Positions 17,415-25,631 are shown, numbered from the stretch's first letter. The stretch: DNA of 64,000 nt from Streptomyces sp. P3 (GCF_003032475.1 NZ_CP028369.1:5084001-5148000), one strand, 5' to 3'. Program-made: numbers and translations. Notes: generated by a model not told the origin, from the letters alone.

Positions 17415-18704
17415 TCACCCCTCCCGCGCCGCGGCGCACACCGCGCGCGCGATCCGTGCCACGTCCGCGTCACCGGTGACGTACGGCGGCATCGTGTAGA
17501 CGAGATCGCGGAACGGCCGCAGCCAGACGCCCTCGCGCACGGCCGCCGCGGTGGCCGCCCGCATGTCCACCTCGTGGTCGAGCTGGACGACCCCGATGGC
17601 GCCGAGAACCCGCACGTCCCGCACGCCCGGGAGCCGTGACGCCGGCGCGAGGCCGTCCCGCAGGCCCGACTCGATCCGCTTGACCTCCGAGAGCCAGTCC
17701 TGTCCCAGCAGCAGCTCGATCGAGGCGCAGGCGACGGCCGCGGCGAGGGGGTTGCCCATGAACGTCGGCCCGTGGGCCAGCACCGGCACATCGCCCCGCG
17801 AGATCCCCTCGGCCACCCGGGAGGTGCACAGCGTCGCCGCCATCGTCAGATAGCCGCCGGTCAGAGCCTTGCCGACGCACATCACGTCCGGCGTGACCGC
17901 GGCGTGCTCCGCCGCGAACAGCGCGCCCGTACGGCCGAAACCGGTCGCGATCTCGTCGAACACCAGCAGCACGTCGTGCGCGTCGCACACCTCGCGCAGC
18001 ACCCGCAGATACCCGGGGGAGTGGAACCGCATCCCGCCCGCGCCCTGCACCACCGGCTCCACGACCACCGCGGCCAGCTCGTCGGCGTGCCGCTCGACGG
18101 CCGCGCGCAGCTGATCGGCGTAGGCCTCGTCGTACTCCGCCGAAGGCGCGTCCACGAAGACCTGCCGGGGCAGCACCCCGGTCCACAGGTCGTGCATCCC
18201 GCCGTCGGGGTCGCACACCGACATGGGCTGCCAGGTGTCGCCGTGGTAGCCGCCGCGCCAGGTCAGCAGGCGCTGCTTCGCCGGACGGCCCAGCGAACGC
18301 CAGTACTGCAGGCACATCTTCACGGCGACCTCGACCGACACCGAGCCCGAGTCGGCGAGGAAGACATGCTCGAGACCGTCGGGCGACATGTCGACAAGGA
18401 GCTTCGCCAGCCTGACGGCGGGCTCGTGGGTGAGCCCGCCGAACATGACGTGGCTCATCCGTCCCAGCTGCTCGCGCACGGCGTCGTTGAGCACCGGGTG
18501 GTTGTACCCGTGGATCGCCGACCACCAGGACGACATGCCGTCGACCAGTTCGCCCGAGCCGTCCGCCATCCGCAGCCGGACCCCGCCGGCCGACTCCACG
18601 ACGAGCGGTTCGGCCCGGCCGGGCATCGGACCGTAGGGATGCCACACATGCCGCCGGTCCAGCTCCAGCAGCTCCGGCACGGCGAGCGGGGACGGCTCAG
18701 GCAT
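17415..18704 (-). CDS. bioA: Adenosylmethionine-8-amino-7-oxononanoate aminotransferase
   Basis: A PLP enzyme that transfers the amino group of SAM to KAPA, giving diaminopelargonate. It is 429 residues long. Key elements are [22 protein letters not shown] (substrate pocket), [21 protein letters not shown], the PLP-ring Asp in [15 protein letters not shown] and the Schiff-base Lys in [14 protein letters not shown]. Its ATG at 18704 overlaps the bioB stop by eight bases. An upstream extension into bioB sequence is not needed. Confidence 0.96.
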   Translation of the reverse strand: MPEPSPLAVPELLELDRRHVWHPYGPMPGRAEPLVVESAGGVRLRMADGSGELVDGMSSWWSAIHGYNHPVLNDAVREQLGRMSHVMFGGLTHEPAVRLAKLLVDMSPDGLEHVFLADSGSVSVEVAVKMCLQYWRSLGRPAKQRLLTWRGGYHGDTWQPMSVCDPDGGMHDLWTGVLPRQVFVDAPSAEYDEAYADQLRAAVERHADELAAVVVEPVVQGAGGMRFHSPGYLRVLREVCDAHDVLLVFDEIATGFGRTGALFAAEHAAVTPDVMCVGKALTGGYLTMAATLCTSRVAEGISRGDVPVLAHGPTFMGNPLAAAVACASIELLLGQDWLSEVKRIESGLRDGLAPASRLPGVRDVRVLGAIGVVQLDHEVDMRAATAAAVREGVWLRPFRDLVYTMPPYVTGDADVARIARAVCAAAREG

Positions 18705-19935
18705 TGGGCGCGAGGTCGGTGCCTGCGCCGCGGCGGCGCACGGCGACCAGGTCGGTGCGGGCCTCGCCGGCGGACGCGGCGGCAGCGGGCGCGGCCGCCG
18801 CCGCGGGGACGGAGCCGCAGACGCCGCCCTCGTGCGAGCCGCACCCGGAGCCCTCGTGCGCACCGCACCCGGCGGACTCCTGAGAGCCGCAGCCGCCGCC
18901 CTCGTGGGACCCGCAGCCGCCGCCCGCCGTCGCCCGGTGCCCGGGCAGCGTGACCTGCTCCGCGCCCTCCACCTCGAACCCGGCGTCCGCGATCATCTCC
19001 AGGTCGGCCTTGCCCGCCTGGCCCTCGGTCGTGAGGTAGTCGCCGAGGAAGATCGAGTTGGCCAGGTGCAGCGCGAGCGGCTGCATCGTGCGCAGATGGA
19101 CCTCGCGCCCGCCCGCGATGCGGACCTCGACGTCGGGACAGACGAACCGGACCATGGCCAGGATCCGCAGACAGCGCTGCGGGGTGAGGTTCCACTCCTT
19201 GGCCAGCGGGGTGCCCTCGACCGGGATGAGGAAGTTGACCGGCACCGAGTCCGGGTCCAGCTCGCACAGCGAGTAGACGACGTCCACCAGGTCCTCGTCC
19301 GTCTCGCCCATGCCGGCGATCAGACCCGAGCAGGCCGACAGGCCCGCCGCGTGCGCCTTGGTGACGGTGTCCACCCGGTCGGCGTAGGTGTGCGTGGTCG
19401 TGATGTCCCCGTACGTCGACTCCGACGTGTTGAGGTTGTGGTTGTAGGCGTCGGCGCCCGCCTCGCGCAGCCGCTCGGCCTGTCCGTCGGAGAGCAGTCC
19501 CAGACAGGCGCACACCTCGACGCCCTCGTTCTGTTCCTTGATCGCCTTGATGGTGTCGGAGACCCGGTCGACGTCCCGGTCCGTCGGCCCGCGTCCGGAC
19601 GCCACCAGGCAGACCCGCTTGGCGCCGCCCGCGAGTCCGGCCGCGGCGGCCTGCGAGGCCTCGTCGGGCTTGAGCCAGGTGTACTTCAGGATGCCGGCCG
19701 TCGAGCCCAGCCGCTGGGAGCAGTAGGAGCAGTCCTCGGGGCACAGGCCCGACTTGAGGTTGACGAGGTAGTTGAGCTTCACCCGTCGCCCGAACCAGTG
19801 CCGGCGCACCTTCCCGGCCGCGGCCACCACGTCCATCACGTCGTCGTCGGAAGTGGCGAGGACGGCCAGAGCCTCCTCGCGGGTCGGCAGCTCGCGCCGA
19901 AGCCCCTTGTCCACCAGCGTGTTCAGCAGGTCCAT
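18697..19935 (-). CDS. bioB: Biotin synthase with a Cys/His-rich C-terminal repeat tail
   Basis: A radical-SAM enzyme inserting sulfur into dethiobiotin. The 412-residue protein has the cluster motif CPEDCSYC, the [10 protein letters not shown] substrate segment, and the residues around [11 protein letters not shown] that bind the auxiliary [2Fe-2S] cluster. The catalytic core ends near residue 335. It is followed by an unusual tail of five GCGSHE-like units (Cys and His spaced regularly) and an Ala-rich linker ending [17 protein letters not shown]. coli BioB (346 residues) lacks this tail. ATG at 19935 is chosen because upstream sequence lies in the divergent promoter region. First gene of bioBAD. 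Confidence 0.95.
   Translation of the reverse strand: MDLLNTLVDKGLRRELPTREEALAVLATSDDDVMDVVAAAGKVRRHWFGRRVKLNYLVNLKSGLCPEDCSYCSQRLGSTAGILKYTWLKPDEASQAAAAGLAGGAKRVCLVASGRGPTDRDVDRVSDTIKAIKEQNEGVEVCACLGLLSDGQAERLREAGADAYNHNLNTSESTYGDITTTHTYADRVDTVTKAHAAGLSACSGLIAGMGETDEDLVDVVYSLCELDPDSVPVNFLIPVEGTPLAKEWNLTPQRCLRILAMVRFVCPDVEVRIAGGREVHLRTMQPLALHLANSIFLGDYLTTEGQAGKADLEMIADAGFEVEGAEQVTLPGHRATAGGGCGSHEGGGCGSQESAGCGAHEGSGCGSHEGGVCGSVPAAAAAPAAAASAGEARTDLVAVRRRGAGTDLAPNA
18811..18924 (-). repeat. Coding tandem repeat in bioB (Cys-Gly-Ser-His units)
   Basis: Five imperfect units of about 24 bp encode [32 protein letters not shown] and GGVCGS. Each unit keeps one Cys. Three units pair it with a His three residues on. 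The periodicity is in frame and suggests selection for a metal- or cluster-binding tail, or slippage tolerated in a linker. Confidence 0.8.
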
Positions 19936-19973
19936 GAGAGCCGATCCTGTCTTACGCACCCGGTCCGGGCCAA

Positions 19974-20042
19974 GGTAGGGATCACACAACACACCCGGTT
20001 CGACGTGTGGGTATTGCCACACCGTGGGTGGGCGGCCCTACC
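19974..20042. promoter_or_regulatory. bioB/bioF divergent control region with inverted repeats
   Basis: The 148 bases between bioB and bioF contain GTGTGG-N6-CCACAC (20005-20022) nested within GGTAGGG (19974-19980) and CCCTACC (20036-20042). These are good candidates for binding by a biotin-responsive repressor controlling both directions. The motif does not match the BioQ site I remember from corynebacteria, so the regulator is not named. Confidence 0.5.
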
Positions 20043-20083
20043 GCTAGTGTCTGTCCGCTACCTACAAAAGCACCGGAGGACCC

Positions 20084-21211
20084 ATGGCGTTCGGCTGGAT
20101 CGACGAGCAGGCGGAGCTGCGCCGCCGGGCCGGACTCGTGCGGACGCTGCGGCCGCGTCCCGCCGACTCGCCGCTGCTCGACCTCGCCAGCAACGACTAC
20201 CTGGGTCTGGCCCGTCATCCCGAGGTCGTCGAGGGGGCCGCGGCCGCCGCCCGCACCTGGGGCGGCGGCGCCACCGGCTCGCGCCTCGTCACCGGCACCA
20301 CAGAGCTGCACGGCGACCTGGAGCGGGAACTGGCGGACTTCTGCGGCTTCGAGGCGGCGCTGGTCTTCTCCTCCGGCTACGCGGCCAACCTCGCCGCCGT
20401 CACCGCGCTGGCCCCGCACGGCTCGCTGATCGTCTCCGACGCCGGCAACCACGCCTCGCTCATCGACGGCTGCCGGCTGGCCCGCGGCGCCGTCCAGGTG
20501 GTCGGCCACGCCGACCCGGAGGCCGTGCGCAAGGCGCTCGGCGCCCACGAGGGCCCGGCCGTGGCCGTCTCCGACGCGGTCTTCTCGGTCGACGGCGACG
20601 CGGCCCCGCTGGCCGGCCTCGCCGCCGCCTGCCGGGAGCACGGCGCCGGCCTCGTCGTCGACGACGCCCATGGACTGGGCGTGCTCGGGGACGGCGGCCG
20701 GGGGACCGCGCAGGCCGCCGGTCTCGCGGGCGCCGCCGACGTCGTCGTGACGCTCACGCTGTCCAAGTCGCTCGGCAGCCAGGGGGGCGCCGTGCTGGGC
20801 CCCGCGCGGGTGATCGAGCATCTGGTGAACGCGGCCCGCACGTTCATCTTCGACACGGGGCTGGCCCCGGCGGCGGCGGGCGCCGCGCTGGCGGCGCTGC
20901 GGCTGCTGCGCCGGGAGCCGGGGCGCGCGGCACGCGCGCGTGCGGTGGCGGGTGAACTGCACGCGCGGCTGACGGCCGAGGGCCTGGAAGCGGTGCGTCC
21001 CGACGCCGCCGTCGTCTCGGTGCGGGCGCCGTCCCCGGAGGAGGCTCTGCAGTGGGCGGCGGACTGCCGGGCCGCAGGTCTGGCCGTGGGCTGCTTCCGT
21101 CCTCCTTCCGTGCCCGACGGCATCTCGCGCCTGAGGCTCACCGCCCGTGCAGACCTCTCCGGGGCCGAGCTGGAACGTGCTGTGCGGGTGATCGGCGAGG
21201 CACGGCCATGA
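20084..21211 (+). CDS. bioF: 8-amino-7-oxononanoate synthase
   Basis: BioF condenses pimeloyl-ACP/CoA with L-alanine to give KAPA, releasing CO2, the entry step to the biotin rings. The 375-residue PLP enzyme has LDLASNDYLGLARHP, WGGGATGSRLVTGTTELH, DDAHGLGVLGDGGRG and the PLP-Lys motif TLSKSLGSQGG. ATG 20084 has a GGAGG six bases upstream. It is divergent from bioBAD with a shared control region. Confidence 0.96.
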   Translation: MAFGWIDEQAELRRRAGLVRTLRPRPADSPLLDLASNDYLGLARHPEVVEGAAAAARTWGGGATGSRLVTGTTELHGDLERELADFCGFEAALVFSSGYAANLAAVTALAPHGSLIVSDAGNHASLIDGCRLARGAVQVVGHADPEAVRKALGAHEGPAVAVSDAVFSVDGDAAPLAGLAAACREHGAGLVVDDAHGLGVLGDGGRGTAQAAGLAGAADVVVTLTLSKSLGSQGGAVLGPARVIEHLVNAARTFIFDTGLAPAAAGAALAALRLLRREPGRAARARAVAGELHARLTAEGLEAVRPDAAVVSVRAPSPEEALQWAADCRAAGLAVGCFRPPSVPDGISRLRLTARADLSGAELERAVRVIGEARP

Positions 21212-21285
21212 GTCGGCGGGACACGGCCGCCACGGGTGGGCGAGACAGGGCCGTGGGTCGCGGGTGACGGGTGGGGGGCGCCCCG

Positions 21286-21534
21286 TCAGGTGCGGCGTGG
21301 TCCGCGGAGCGAGGCGGTGAAACCCGTCCAGCTCTCGGGGGAGAAGAGCAGGGCGGGACCGGCCGGGTCCTTGGAGTCGCGTACGGCGAGCAGACCGGCC
21401 CAGGGGCCACGGTCCGGCCGGGCGGTCTCGACGCAGTTGTTGGCTCCCGTGCTGTAGCTGCTGCGCAGCCACCGCACCTGCGGGAGACGGTCGGGATCGG
21501 TACGGGAAGGTACGTTCCGCGGTACTGCGGACAT
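21286..21534 (-). CDS. DUF397 domain protein
   Basis: An 82-residue DUF397 protein. The family hallmark W-x-x-S-x-S-T-G-A-N-N-C-V-E appears as WLRSSYSTGANNCVETA, followed by VRDSKDP and the end of the domain at W-T-G-F. These small proteins are partners of the XRE/DUF5753 regulators in actinomycetes and act like toxins or anti-regulators in some studied pairs. It follows the XRE gene at a 9-base gap. Confidence 0.92.
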   Translation of the reverse strand: MSAVPRNVPSRTDPDRLPQVRWLRSSYSTGANNCVETARPDRGPWAGLLAVRDSKDPAGPALLFSPESWTGFTASLRGPRRT

Positions 21535-21543
21535 GGTGCCTCC

Positions 21544-22416
21544 TTACGCGCCGTCGGCGATCGCGGCGATGTAATCCGATGATTCCCCGGGCGAAAGGGC
21601 GTGCGCCCGAAGGGCGTTGAAGGCCTGGGCGTAGGCCTGGAGGTCTTCTTTCCGTTCGAGATAGAGGCTACTCGTCAAGTGGTCGAGAACAACCACATCC
21701 AGATCAGAAGTGCGCGAAAATGAGAAGATAACGAAAGGGCCGGTTACCCCGATATGCGCACCCGCGGTGAACGGCAGCACCTGAAGGCTCACTTGCGGCA
21801 AACGGGAGGCCTCCGCCAGCCGTCGCAGTTGTCGCGCCATCACCTCGGGGCCGCCCACCTCGCGGCGCAGCACCGACTCGTCGAGCACCGCGCTCAGCTC
21901 CAGCGGCGGCTGTGCACGCAGCACGTCCTGGCGGGCCAGCCGCACCTCCACCAGGGTGTCCAGCTGGTCCTCGTCGAGGCCCTCGACGGCGGCGCCGGTC
22001 ACCGCGCGCGCGTACTCGGGCGTCTGCAGCAGGCCCGGCACCACGGTCGTCTCCAGGGTGCGCATCGCGCTGGCCTGGGACTCCAGGCTGATGAAGTCCC
22101 GGTAGGCCGGCGGCAGCACCCCACGGTAGGCGTGCCACCAGTGGTCCCGGCCGCCGCCACCGCCGGCGTCGGAATCGGCGCCCGCCAACGCCAGCATCAG
22201 CTCCCGCAGGTGCGGATCCGCCACACCATAGGCGTCCAGGAGTAACCGCACATCGGCCGATTTCGATCCACTGACGCCGGTCTCGATGCGGCTCACCTTG
22301 GACTGGTGCCACCCGACGAGCCGGGCCGCATCACCACTGGTGAGACCCGCCTGGGCGCGTAAAGCGCGCAGTTCGGCGCCCAGCTTGCGGCGGCGCACCG
22401 CCGGTCCGTGCTGCAC
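21544..22416 (-). CDS. XRE-family regulator with DUF5753 (WhiJ/Scr1-like)
   Basis: A 290-residue regulator. The N-terminal Cro/CI-type HTH (LGAELRALRAQAGLTSGDAA, HQSKVSRIETG) is followed by a DUF5753 sensing domain starting near FISLESQASAMRTLETTVVP. That domain contains GLLQTPEYARAV, VEVRLARQ and LQVLPFTAGAH. Such proteins work with a DUF397 protein and often an RsbW-like ATPase in development and metabolism. Both partners flank it here. The ATG is at 22416, with a promoter region shared with the ATPase gene. Confidence 0.93.
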   Translation of the reverse strand: MQHGPAVRRRKLGAELRALRAQAGLTSGDAARLVGWHQSKVSRIETGVSGSKSADVRLLLDAYGVADPHLRELMLALAGADSDAGGGGGRDHWWHAYRGVLPPAYRDFISLESQASAMRTLETTVVPGLLQTPEYARAVTGAAVEGLDEDQLDTLVEVRLARQDVLRAQPPLELSAVLDESVLRREVGGPEVMARQLRRLAEASRLPQVSLQVLPFTAGAHIGVTGPFVIFSFSRTSDLDVVVLDHLTSSLYLERKEDLQAYAQAFNALRAHALSPGESSDYIAAIADGA

Positions 22417-22629
22417 GGGCTCCTCCTTACTCCTGACAGGCCGGCCAAATACGCTCTGTCGTCGCAGAGTTCACCGCATCGGGCGACAGATATATGCACA
22501 TCCTGGTGGATCGCCACCCGTGACCGGCGTGGTGATGGCAGTCTGGCGAAGAAGCACCAGTCCGGGACCGTACTCGAACCATCCACACCGTGTCGGGCTC
22601 CGGTCCCGTGGGAAAGGGACGACGTCGCC

Positions 22630-23112
22630 ATGGCAGACCACCTGGAAGCAACCCTCACTCTGCCGAGCGATCCCGCCTCGGTCTCCACGGCCCGGGCCTT
22701 CGTGGCCGGCGCCCTCGGCGAGTGGGGCCTGCCCGCGGACGCCGAGGCGGCCGACACCGTCCGTCTGATCGTCTCGGAACTCGCCACCAACGCCGTACAG
22801 CACACCTTCGGTCAGTCACCCACCTTCACGGTGGACCTGGTCCTCGACCGCGAAGAACGGCTGAGCATCGGCGTCACCGACAGTCATCCGCGCTTCCCGC
22901 AACGACTGCCGGCCGCCGTCCAGCAGGACAACGGCCGAGGCATGGTGATCATTCGCTGGCTGACCGCGGAGGCCGGCGGCAGACTCAGCGTGCGGCCCAC
23001 CCGGGAGGGCGGCAAGACGGTCGTCGTCGAGCTCCCGTGGACCGTCCCGGTGGCGGAGCCGGCTGCCGGGGTCCTGGCGGTCCCGGCGGAGGGTGAGCTC
23101 CCGGGGCGGTGA
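22630..23112 (+). CDS. Anti-sigma-factor-like ATP-binding protein (HATPase/RsbW type)
   Basis: A 160-residue HATPase_c protein. The N box is RLIVSELATNAVQHT, the G1-like box is IGVTDSHPRFP and the G2 box is NGRGMVIIRWLT. It has no kinase or receiver domain. Family members bind ATP and phosphorylate or sequester anti-anti-sigma factors. It is divergent from the XRE/DUF397 pair; the three make a set found in many copies in streptomycetes. ATG at 22630 is preferred because coding similarity begins at ADHLEATLTLPSDP. Confidence 0.9.
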   Translation: MADHLEATLTLPSDPASVSTARAFVAGALGEWGLPADAEAADTVRLIVSELATNAVQHTFGQSPTFTVDLVLDREERLSIGVTDSHPRFPQRLPAAVQQDNGRGMVIIRWLTAEAGGRLSVRPTREGGKTVVVELPWTVPVAEPAAGVLAVPAEGELPGR

Positions 23113-23185
23113 AGGCGTGTCAGGACGCCCCGCACGGCCCCGGGAGGTCCGGTGGGCCCCAGTGGGCCCGACGGACCCGGCGAGA

Positions 23186-23277
23186 CCGCCAGATCGGCGC
23201 TCAGGTCCCGGCGGACCCGGCCGTACCCGGCGGACCCGCCAGATCAGCGTCTGGGCCCTAGCGGACCCGGCCGTACC
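23186..23277. repeat. Imperfect direct repeat reaching into the end of the NlpC/P60 gene
   Basis: About 42 bases at 23186-23227 recur at 23236-23277 (period 50), both beginning CCGCCAGATC and ending GGACCCGGCCGTACC. The second copy covers the last codons and stop of the NlpC/P60 gene, so a piece of its 3' end was duplicated downstream. Confidence 0.7.
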
Positions 23278-23731
23278 AGACGCTCTTGGTCCAGATCTTC
23301 TGCAGCTTCACCACGTCCCCGGTCTTCGGCGAGTGCCAGATCTTGCCCTTACCCGCGTAGATCCCGACGTGGTATACGTTCGACCCCGAGTGGAAGAACA
23401 CCAGGTCGCCCGCCCTGCGGCTGGACGCCGAAATGTGCTTCGTCTTGTTGTACTGCTGGGCCGCCGTCCGCGGCAGACTCTTGCCCGCCTTCTTGAACGA
23501 GTACAGCGTGAGCCCCGAGCAGTCGAACCTCTTCGGCCCGGTGGCCCCGTACTTGTACGGTGCACCCTTCTTGGAGGCCGCGACCTGCAGCGCCTTCGTC
23601 GCCGGTGTGGCGGCCGCGGCGTCCGGAGCGAGCCCCGGGACCACGACCGTGCCGCCCACGGCGGCGATGGCGAACGCCGAGGCCGTACCGGCCCGGGCCA
23701 TGAGCGACGGGACACGATTGAGCGCAGTCAT
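23258..23731 (-). CDS. Secreted NlpC/P60 peptidoglycan endopeptidase
   Basis: A 157-residue exported cell-wall hydrolase. A signal sequence (RAGTASAFAIAAVGGTVVV, cleavage near DAAAA) is followed by a compact NlpC/P60 domain. The catalytic Cys is in RFDCSGLTLYSF, the His in VYHVGIYAGKG and the third polar residue in IWHSPKTG. The family cuts gamma-D-Glu-diamino acid bonds in stem peptides. There is no LysM or SH3 anchor. The ATG at 23731 follows a GAAGGG. A c-di-AMP-type riboswitch lies directly upstream, as for Streptomyces cell-wall hydrolases involved in germination and growth. Confidence 0.93.
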   Translation of the reverse strand: MTALNRVPSLMARAGTASAFAIAAVGGTVVVPGLAPDAAAATPATKALQVAASKKGAPYKYGATGPKRFDCSGLTLYSFKKAGKSLPRTAAQQYNKTKHISASSRRAGDLVFFHSGSNVYHVGIYAGKGKIWHSPKTGDVVKLQKIWTKSVWYGRVR

Positions 23732-23747
23732 GCGCAACCCTTCGTCA

Positions 23748-23925
23748 GCCGCCTGTGAAGGATGACCTGTCGGATTCGGGCTGGCGAAGTTGCCCGGCCG
23801 CGTCAGCGGCTTCACCCCAAGGGCTGCTCGGCCCGGTCATGGCGTGACCGTTCCGGCGACCCGTCGTGCCTGGGTCCTCCACTCCTGCCGATGCACTCCT
23901 GTCGACCGGTCATCCGGGAGGCGGC
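23748..23925 (-). promoter_or_regulatory. ydaO/yuaA-type c-di-AMP riboswitch
   Basis: On the minus strand just upstream of the NlpC/P60 start, conserved blocks of the ydaO class occur in order. They are GACAGGAG and GGCAGGAG, GGTCGCCGGAACGG, TTGGGGTGAAGCCGC, and near the 3' end GAATCCGACAGG...CACAGGC. A seven-base helix closes the element (GCCGCCT at 23925-23919 with AGGCGGC at 23754-23748), matching P1. The class turns genes off when c-di-AMP is bound. In Streptomyces it is known upstream of rpf and NlpC/P60 genes. I assign it from memory of the motif, not from a covariance-model search. Confidence 0.75.
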
Positions 23926-23945
23926 AGGACTCGGCGTCCACCCGG

Positions 23946-24283
23946 ACCGCCCCGCCGCTTGTGGCGGGGGCTTGTCGTCAGACAGGGATCTTGGCCCACT
24001 GATGTCCGAAAATCCCAATGGAACCGGGGATTTGTGGGGTTACTCACCACTGGGCCGTTCAGGTGAACACTCTGACGGATGATCAGTTATCGAGCCCTCT
24101 CGAAGCCTCCCACCAGCGACGATGCCTTCCGGTCCGCCCGAGGAGCGCCCTTCTGCGCAACTTCTGGACGTCCGGGGGAACAGGCGAGGTTCTGCCGAAC
24201 GGGGGTACGCCTTCCGGGTCGTTTCGACGCCGGCCCGGACGTCACGTCGGGGCCGGAGTCGTGCGGACCGGTGCCGCCCCGGA
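23946..24283. other. Noncoding interval upstream of the riboswitch
   Basis: This stretch probably contains the promoter of the NlpC/P60 transcript. A short GC hairpin (CCCCGCC/GGCGGGG on the minus strand, about 23947-23967) sits at its left edge. From 24080 to 24283 I see no coding-like frame and no recognisable element. Confidence 0.4.
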
Positions 24284-24589
24284 TCAACTCCCGGCGAGCG
24301 GCGGCAGTGTGACGCGCGCCGTGCGGCGCTCCCCGTCCAGGACGCGCAGCGCCCGCGCGAGCGTCGGCGCGTGCAGCTCGCTCTCGCCCCGCTGGTGCAT
24401 CAGTGTCAGCGCGTCGCGCAGCGCGGTCGCCTTGCTCACCAGTGCCTGGGCGGCGCGCAGTCCGCGGTAGGTGTCCCCGTGGTGGGCGGGGTTGATGCGG
24501 CCGAGCATGTCGACCACGTCGAGGTATCCGTCGATCAGCTCGGCCTCCGCGCGGGTCAGCGCGGGCAGCGGCGGCAGTTCGGGCACCAT
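24284..24589 (-). CDS. Hypothetical protein downstream of the ClpP-like gene
   Basis: A 101-residue soluble, mainly helical protein of unknown family. It begins MVPELPPLPALTRAEAELID and includes LGRINPAHHGDTYRGLRAAQ and an Arg-rich LARALRVLDGERRTARV. Its Shine-Dalgarno overlaps the stop codon of the ClpP-like gene (7-base gap), so they are co-expressed. It may be a partner or adaptor of that protein. No catalytic motif is visible. Confidence 0.8.
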   Translation of the reverse strand: MVPELPPLPALTRAEAELIDGYLDVVDMLGRINPAHHGDTYRGLRAAQALVSKATALRDALTLMHQRGESELHAPTLARALRVLDGERRTARVTLPPLAGS

Positions 24590-24596
24590 CGCGGGC

Positions 24597-25232
24597 TCAC
24601 CTCCCGCCCTGCGCCCCGGCGGACGCCTTGCGGCTCGGGACGATCCCGTCCACCAGGCCGTACGCCACCGCTTCCGGGGCGGTGAGGAACGTGCCCCGCT
24701 CGATGTCCGAGGTCACCTGCTCCGGCGTCCGCCCGGTGTGCCGCACGAGCATCCCCTCCAGGGCCGCACGGGTGCGGGCCAGCTCCTCGGCCCGGAGGGC
24801 CAGGTCACTGGCCTGGCCCTCGACGGGTTCGGGCAGCGACGGCTGGCGGACCGTCATCCGCGCCCCCGGCAGGGCGAACCGCTTGCCCGGCGTGCCCGCG
24901 GCCAGCAGGACCGCGGCCGACGTGCCCGCCTGCCCCAGACACGTCGTCGACACGGCGCAGGTGACGAACCGGATCGTGTCGTACAGGGCCGTCATGGCAC
25001 TGAACGAGCCGCCGGGGGAGTTGATGTACAGCGCGATGTCCCGGTCCGGGTCCCTGTGCTCGAGGTACATGAACTGGGCCGTCACGTCGTTCGCCGAGAC
25101 GTCGTCGACCGGGGCGCCCAGGAAGACGATCCGCTCCTCCAGCAGCTTCGCGTACGGATCCATCGTGCGGTGCCCCGAACTCGTCCGTTCGGTGAACTCG
25201 GGCAGGACATGGCGGGCGGACGGTCGCTGCAT
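24597..25232 (-). CDS. ClpP-fold protein lacking the catalytic triad (ClpP5-like)
   Basis: A 211-residue ClpP homologue. The fold is well preserved: [61 protein letters not shown] and [16 protein letters not shown] all align with E. coli ClpP. Every catalytic residue is replaced: Ser (GQAAS) is Thr104, His (MIHQP) is Arg129, and Asp (ERDRF) is Gly180. A neighbouring Ser105 is shifted by one. The protein should not be a peptidase. It may form heteromeric rings, like cyanobacterial ClpR, or act as a structural decoy. From memory, its synteny matches the solitary fifth ClpP of S. coelicolor/S. lividans. It is co-transcribed with the 101-residue protein. Confidence 0.9.
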   Translation of the reverse strand: MQRPSARHVLPEFTERTSSGHRTMDPYAKLLEERIVFLGAPVDDVSANDVTAQFMYLEHRDPDRDIALYINSPGGSFSAMTALYDTIRFVTCAVSTTCLGQAGTSAAVLLAAGTPGKRFALPGARMTVRQPSLPEPVEGQASDLALRAEELARTRAALEGMLVRHTGRTPEQVTSDIERGTFLTAPEAVAYGLVDGIVPSRKASAGAQGGR

Positions 25233-25269
25233 GGGTGCCCCCTCCTTCTACGTCTGGCACGTCTGTAAT

Positions 25270-25305
25270 AAATGTACAGGACGTACGTGACGTTAGAATG
25301 GGGTC
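25270..25305 (+). promoter_or_regulatory. Leaderless promoter with palindrome in front of the Phd-like gene
   Basis: A -10-like TAGAAT (25294-25299) is followed by six bases and then the ATG at 25306. Just upstream, TGTACA (25273-25278) and the palindrome ACGTACGT (25281-25288) could form the autoregulatory site. They lie in the 73-bp gap shared with the ClpP-like gene. No convincing -35 was found. Confidence 0.45.
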
Positions 25306-25584
25306 ATGGCCTACGAGATTCCGGTGACGCAAGCCAGGGCTGAACTCGCCGACCTGATCAACCGCGTGGTGTACGGCGGTGAGCGCGTCGTCGTGACCCG
25401 GCACGGCAAACCCCTCGTCGCCCTCGTCTCCGCCGCCGACCTCGAACGACTGGACGAACTGGACCGTCCGGCCGAGGAGCAGGTGATCCGCTCGGTCTCC
25501 GCCGTGCGTGAGGTCGCCTCCGCTCCCCGCGAACAGCAGCGGTTCGGGATCGCCGCGGAACATCGGGGGGTCGGCCCGTCGTAG
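25306..25584 (+). CDS. Phd/YefM-family antitoxin, no toxin alongside
   Basis: A 92-residue Phd/YefM protein. The N-terminal dimer/DNA-binding region reads EIPVTQARAELADLINRVVY, followed by the hallmark ERVVVTRHGKPLVALVSAAD. The C-terminal tail, which normally wraps a Doc or RelE/YoeB toxin, is VREVASAPREQQRFGIAAE. No toxin gene follows; a hairpin terminator lies 20 bases downstream. It may be an orphan autorepressor, a regulator of the divergent ClpP-like gene, or an antitoxin to a distant toxin. Confidence 0.88.
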   Translation: MAYEIPVTQARAELADLINRVVYGGERVVVTRHGKPLVALVSAADLERLDELDRPAEEQVIRSVSAVREVASAPREQQRFGIAAEHRGVGPS

Positions 25585-25603
25585 GCGCGAAGGGGCGCGC
25601 GAA

Positions 25604-25631
25604 AGGCCGTGCGCTCTGAGACGCACGGCCT
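25604..25631 (+). terminator. Hairpin terminator after the Phd-like gene
   Basis: A perfect 10-bp stem (AGGCCGTGCG with CGCACGGCCT) and an 8-base loop sit 20 bases after the stop codon. No T-run is present. Confidence 0.75.

Noticed and set aside
18811..18924. Repeats considered as a CRISPR-like array
   Set aside because: Units are contiguous, about 24 bp, in frame within bioB and have no spacers.
24079..24312. Small plus-strand frame upstream of the riboswitch
   Set aside because: No ribosome site, no third-position bias and no recognisable domain.
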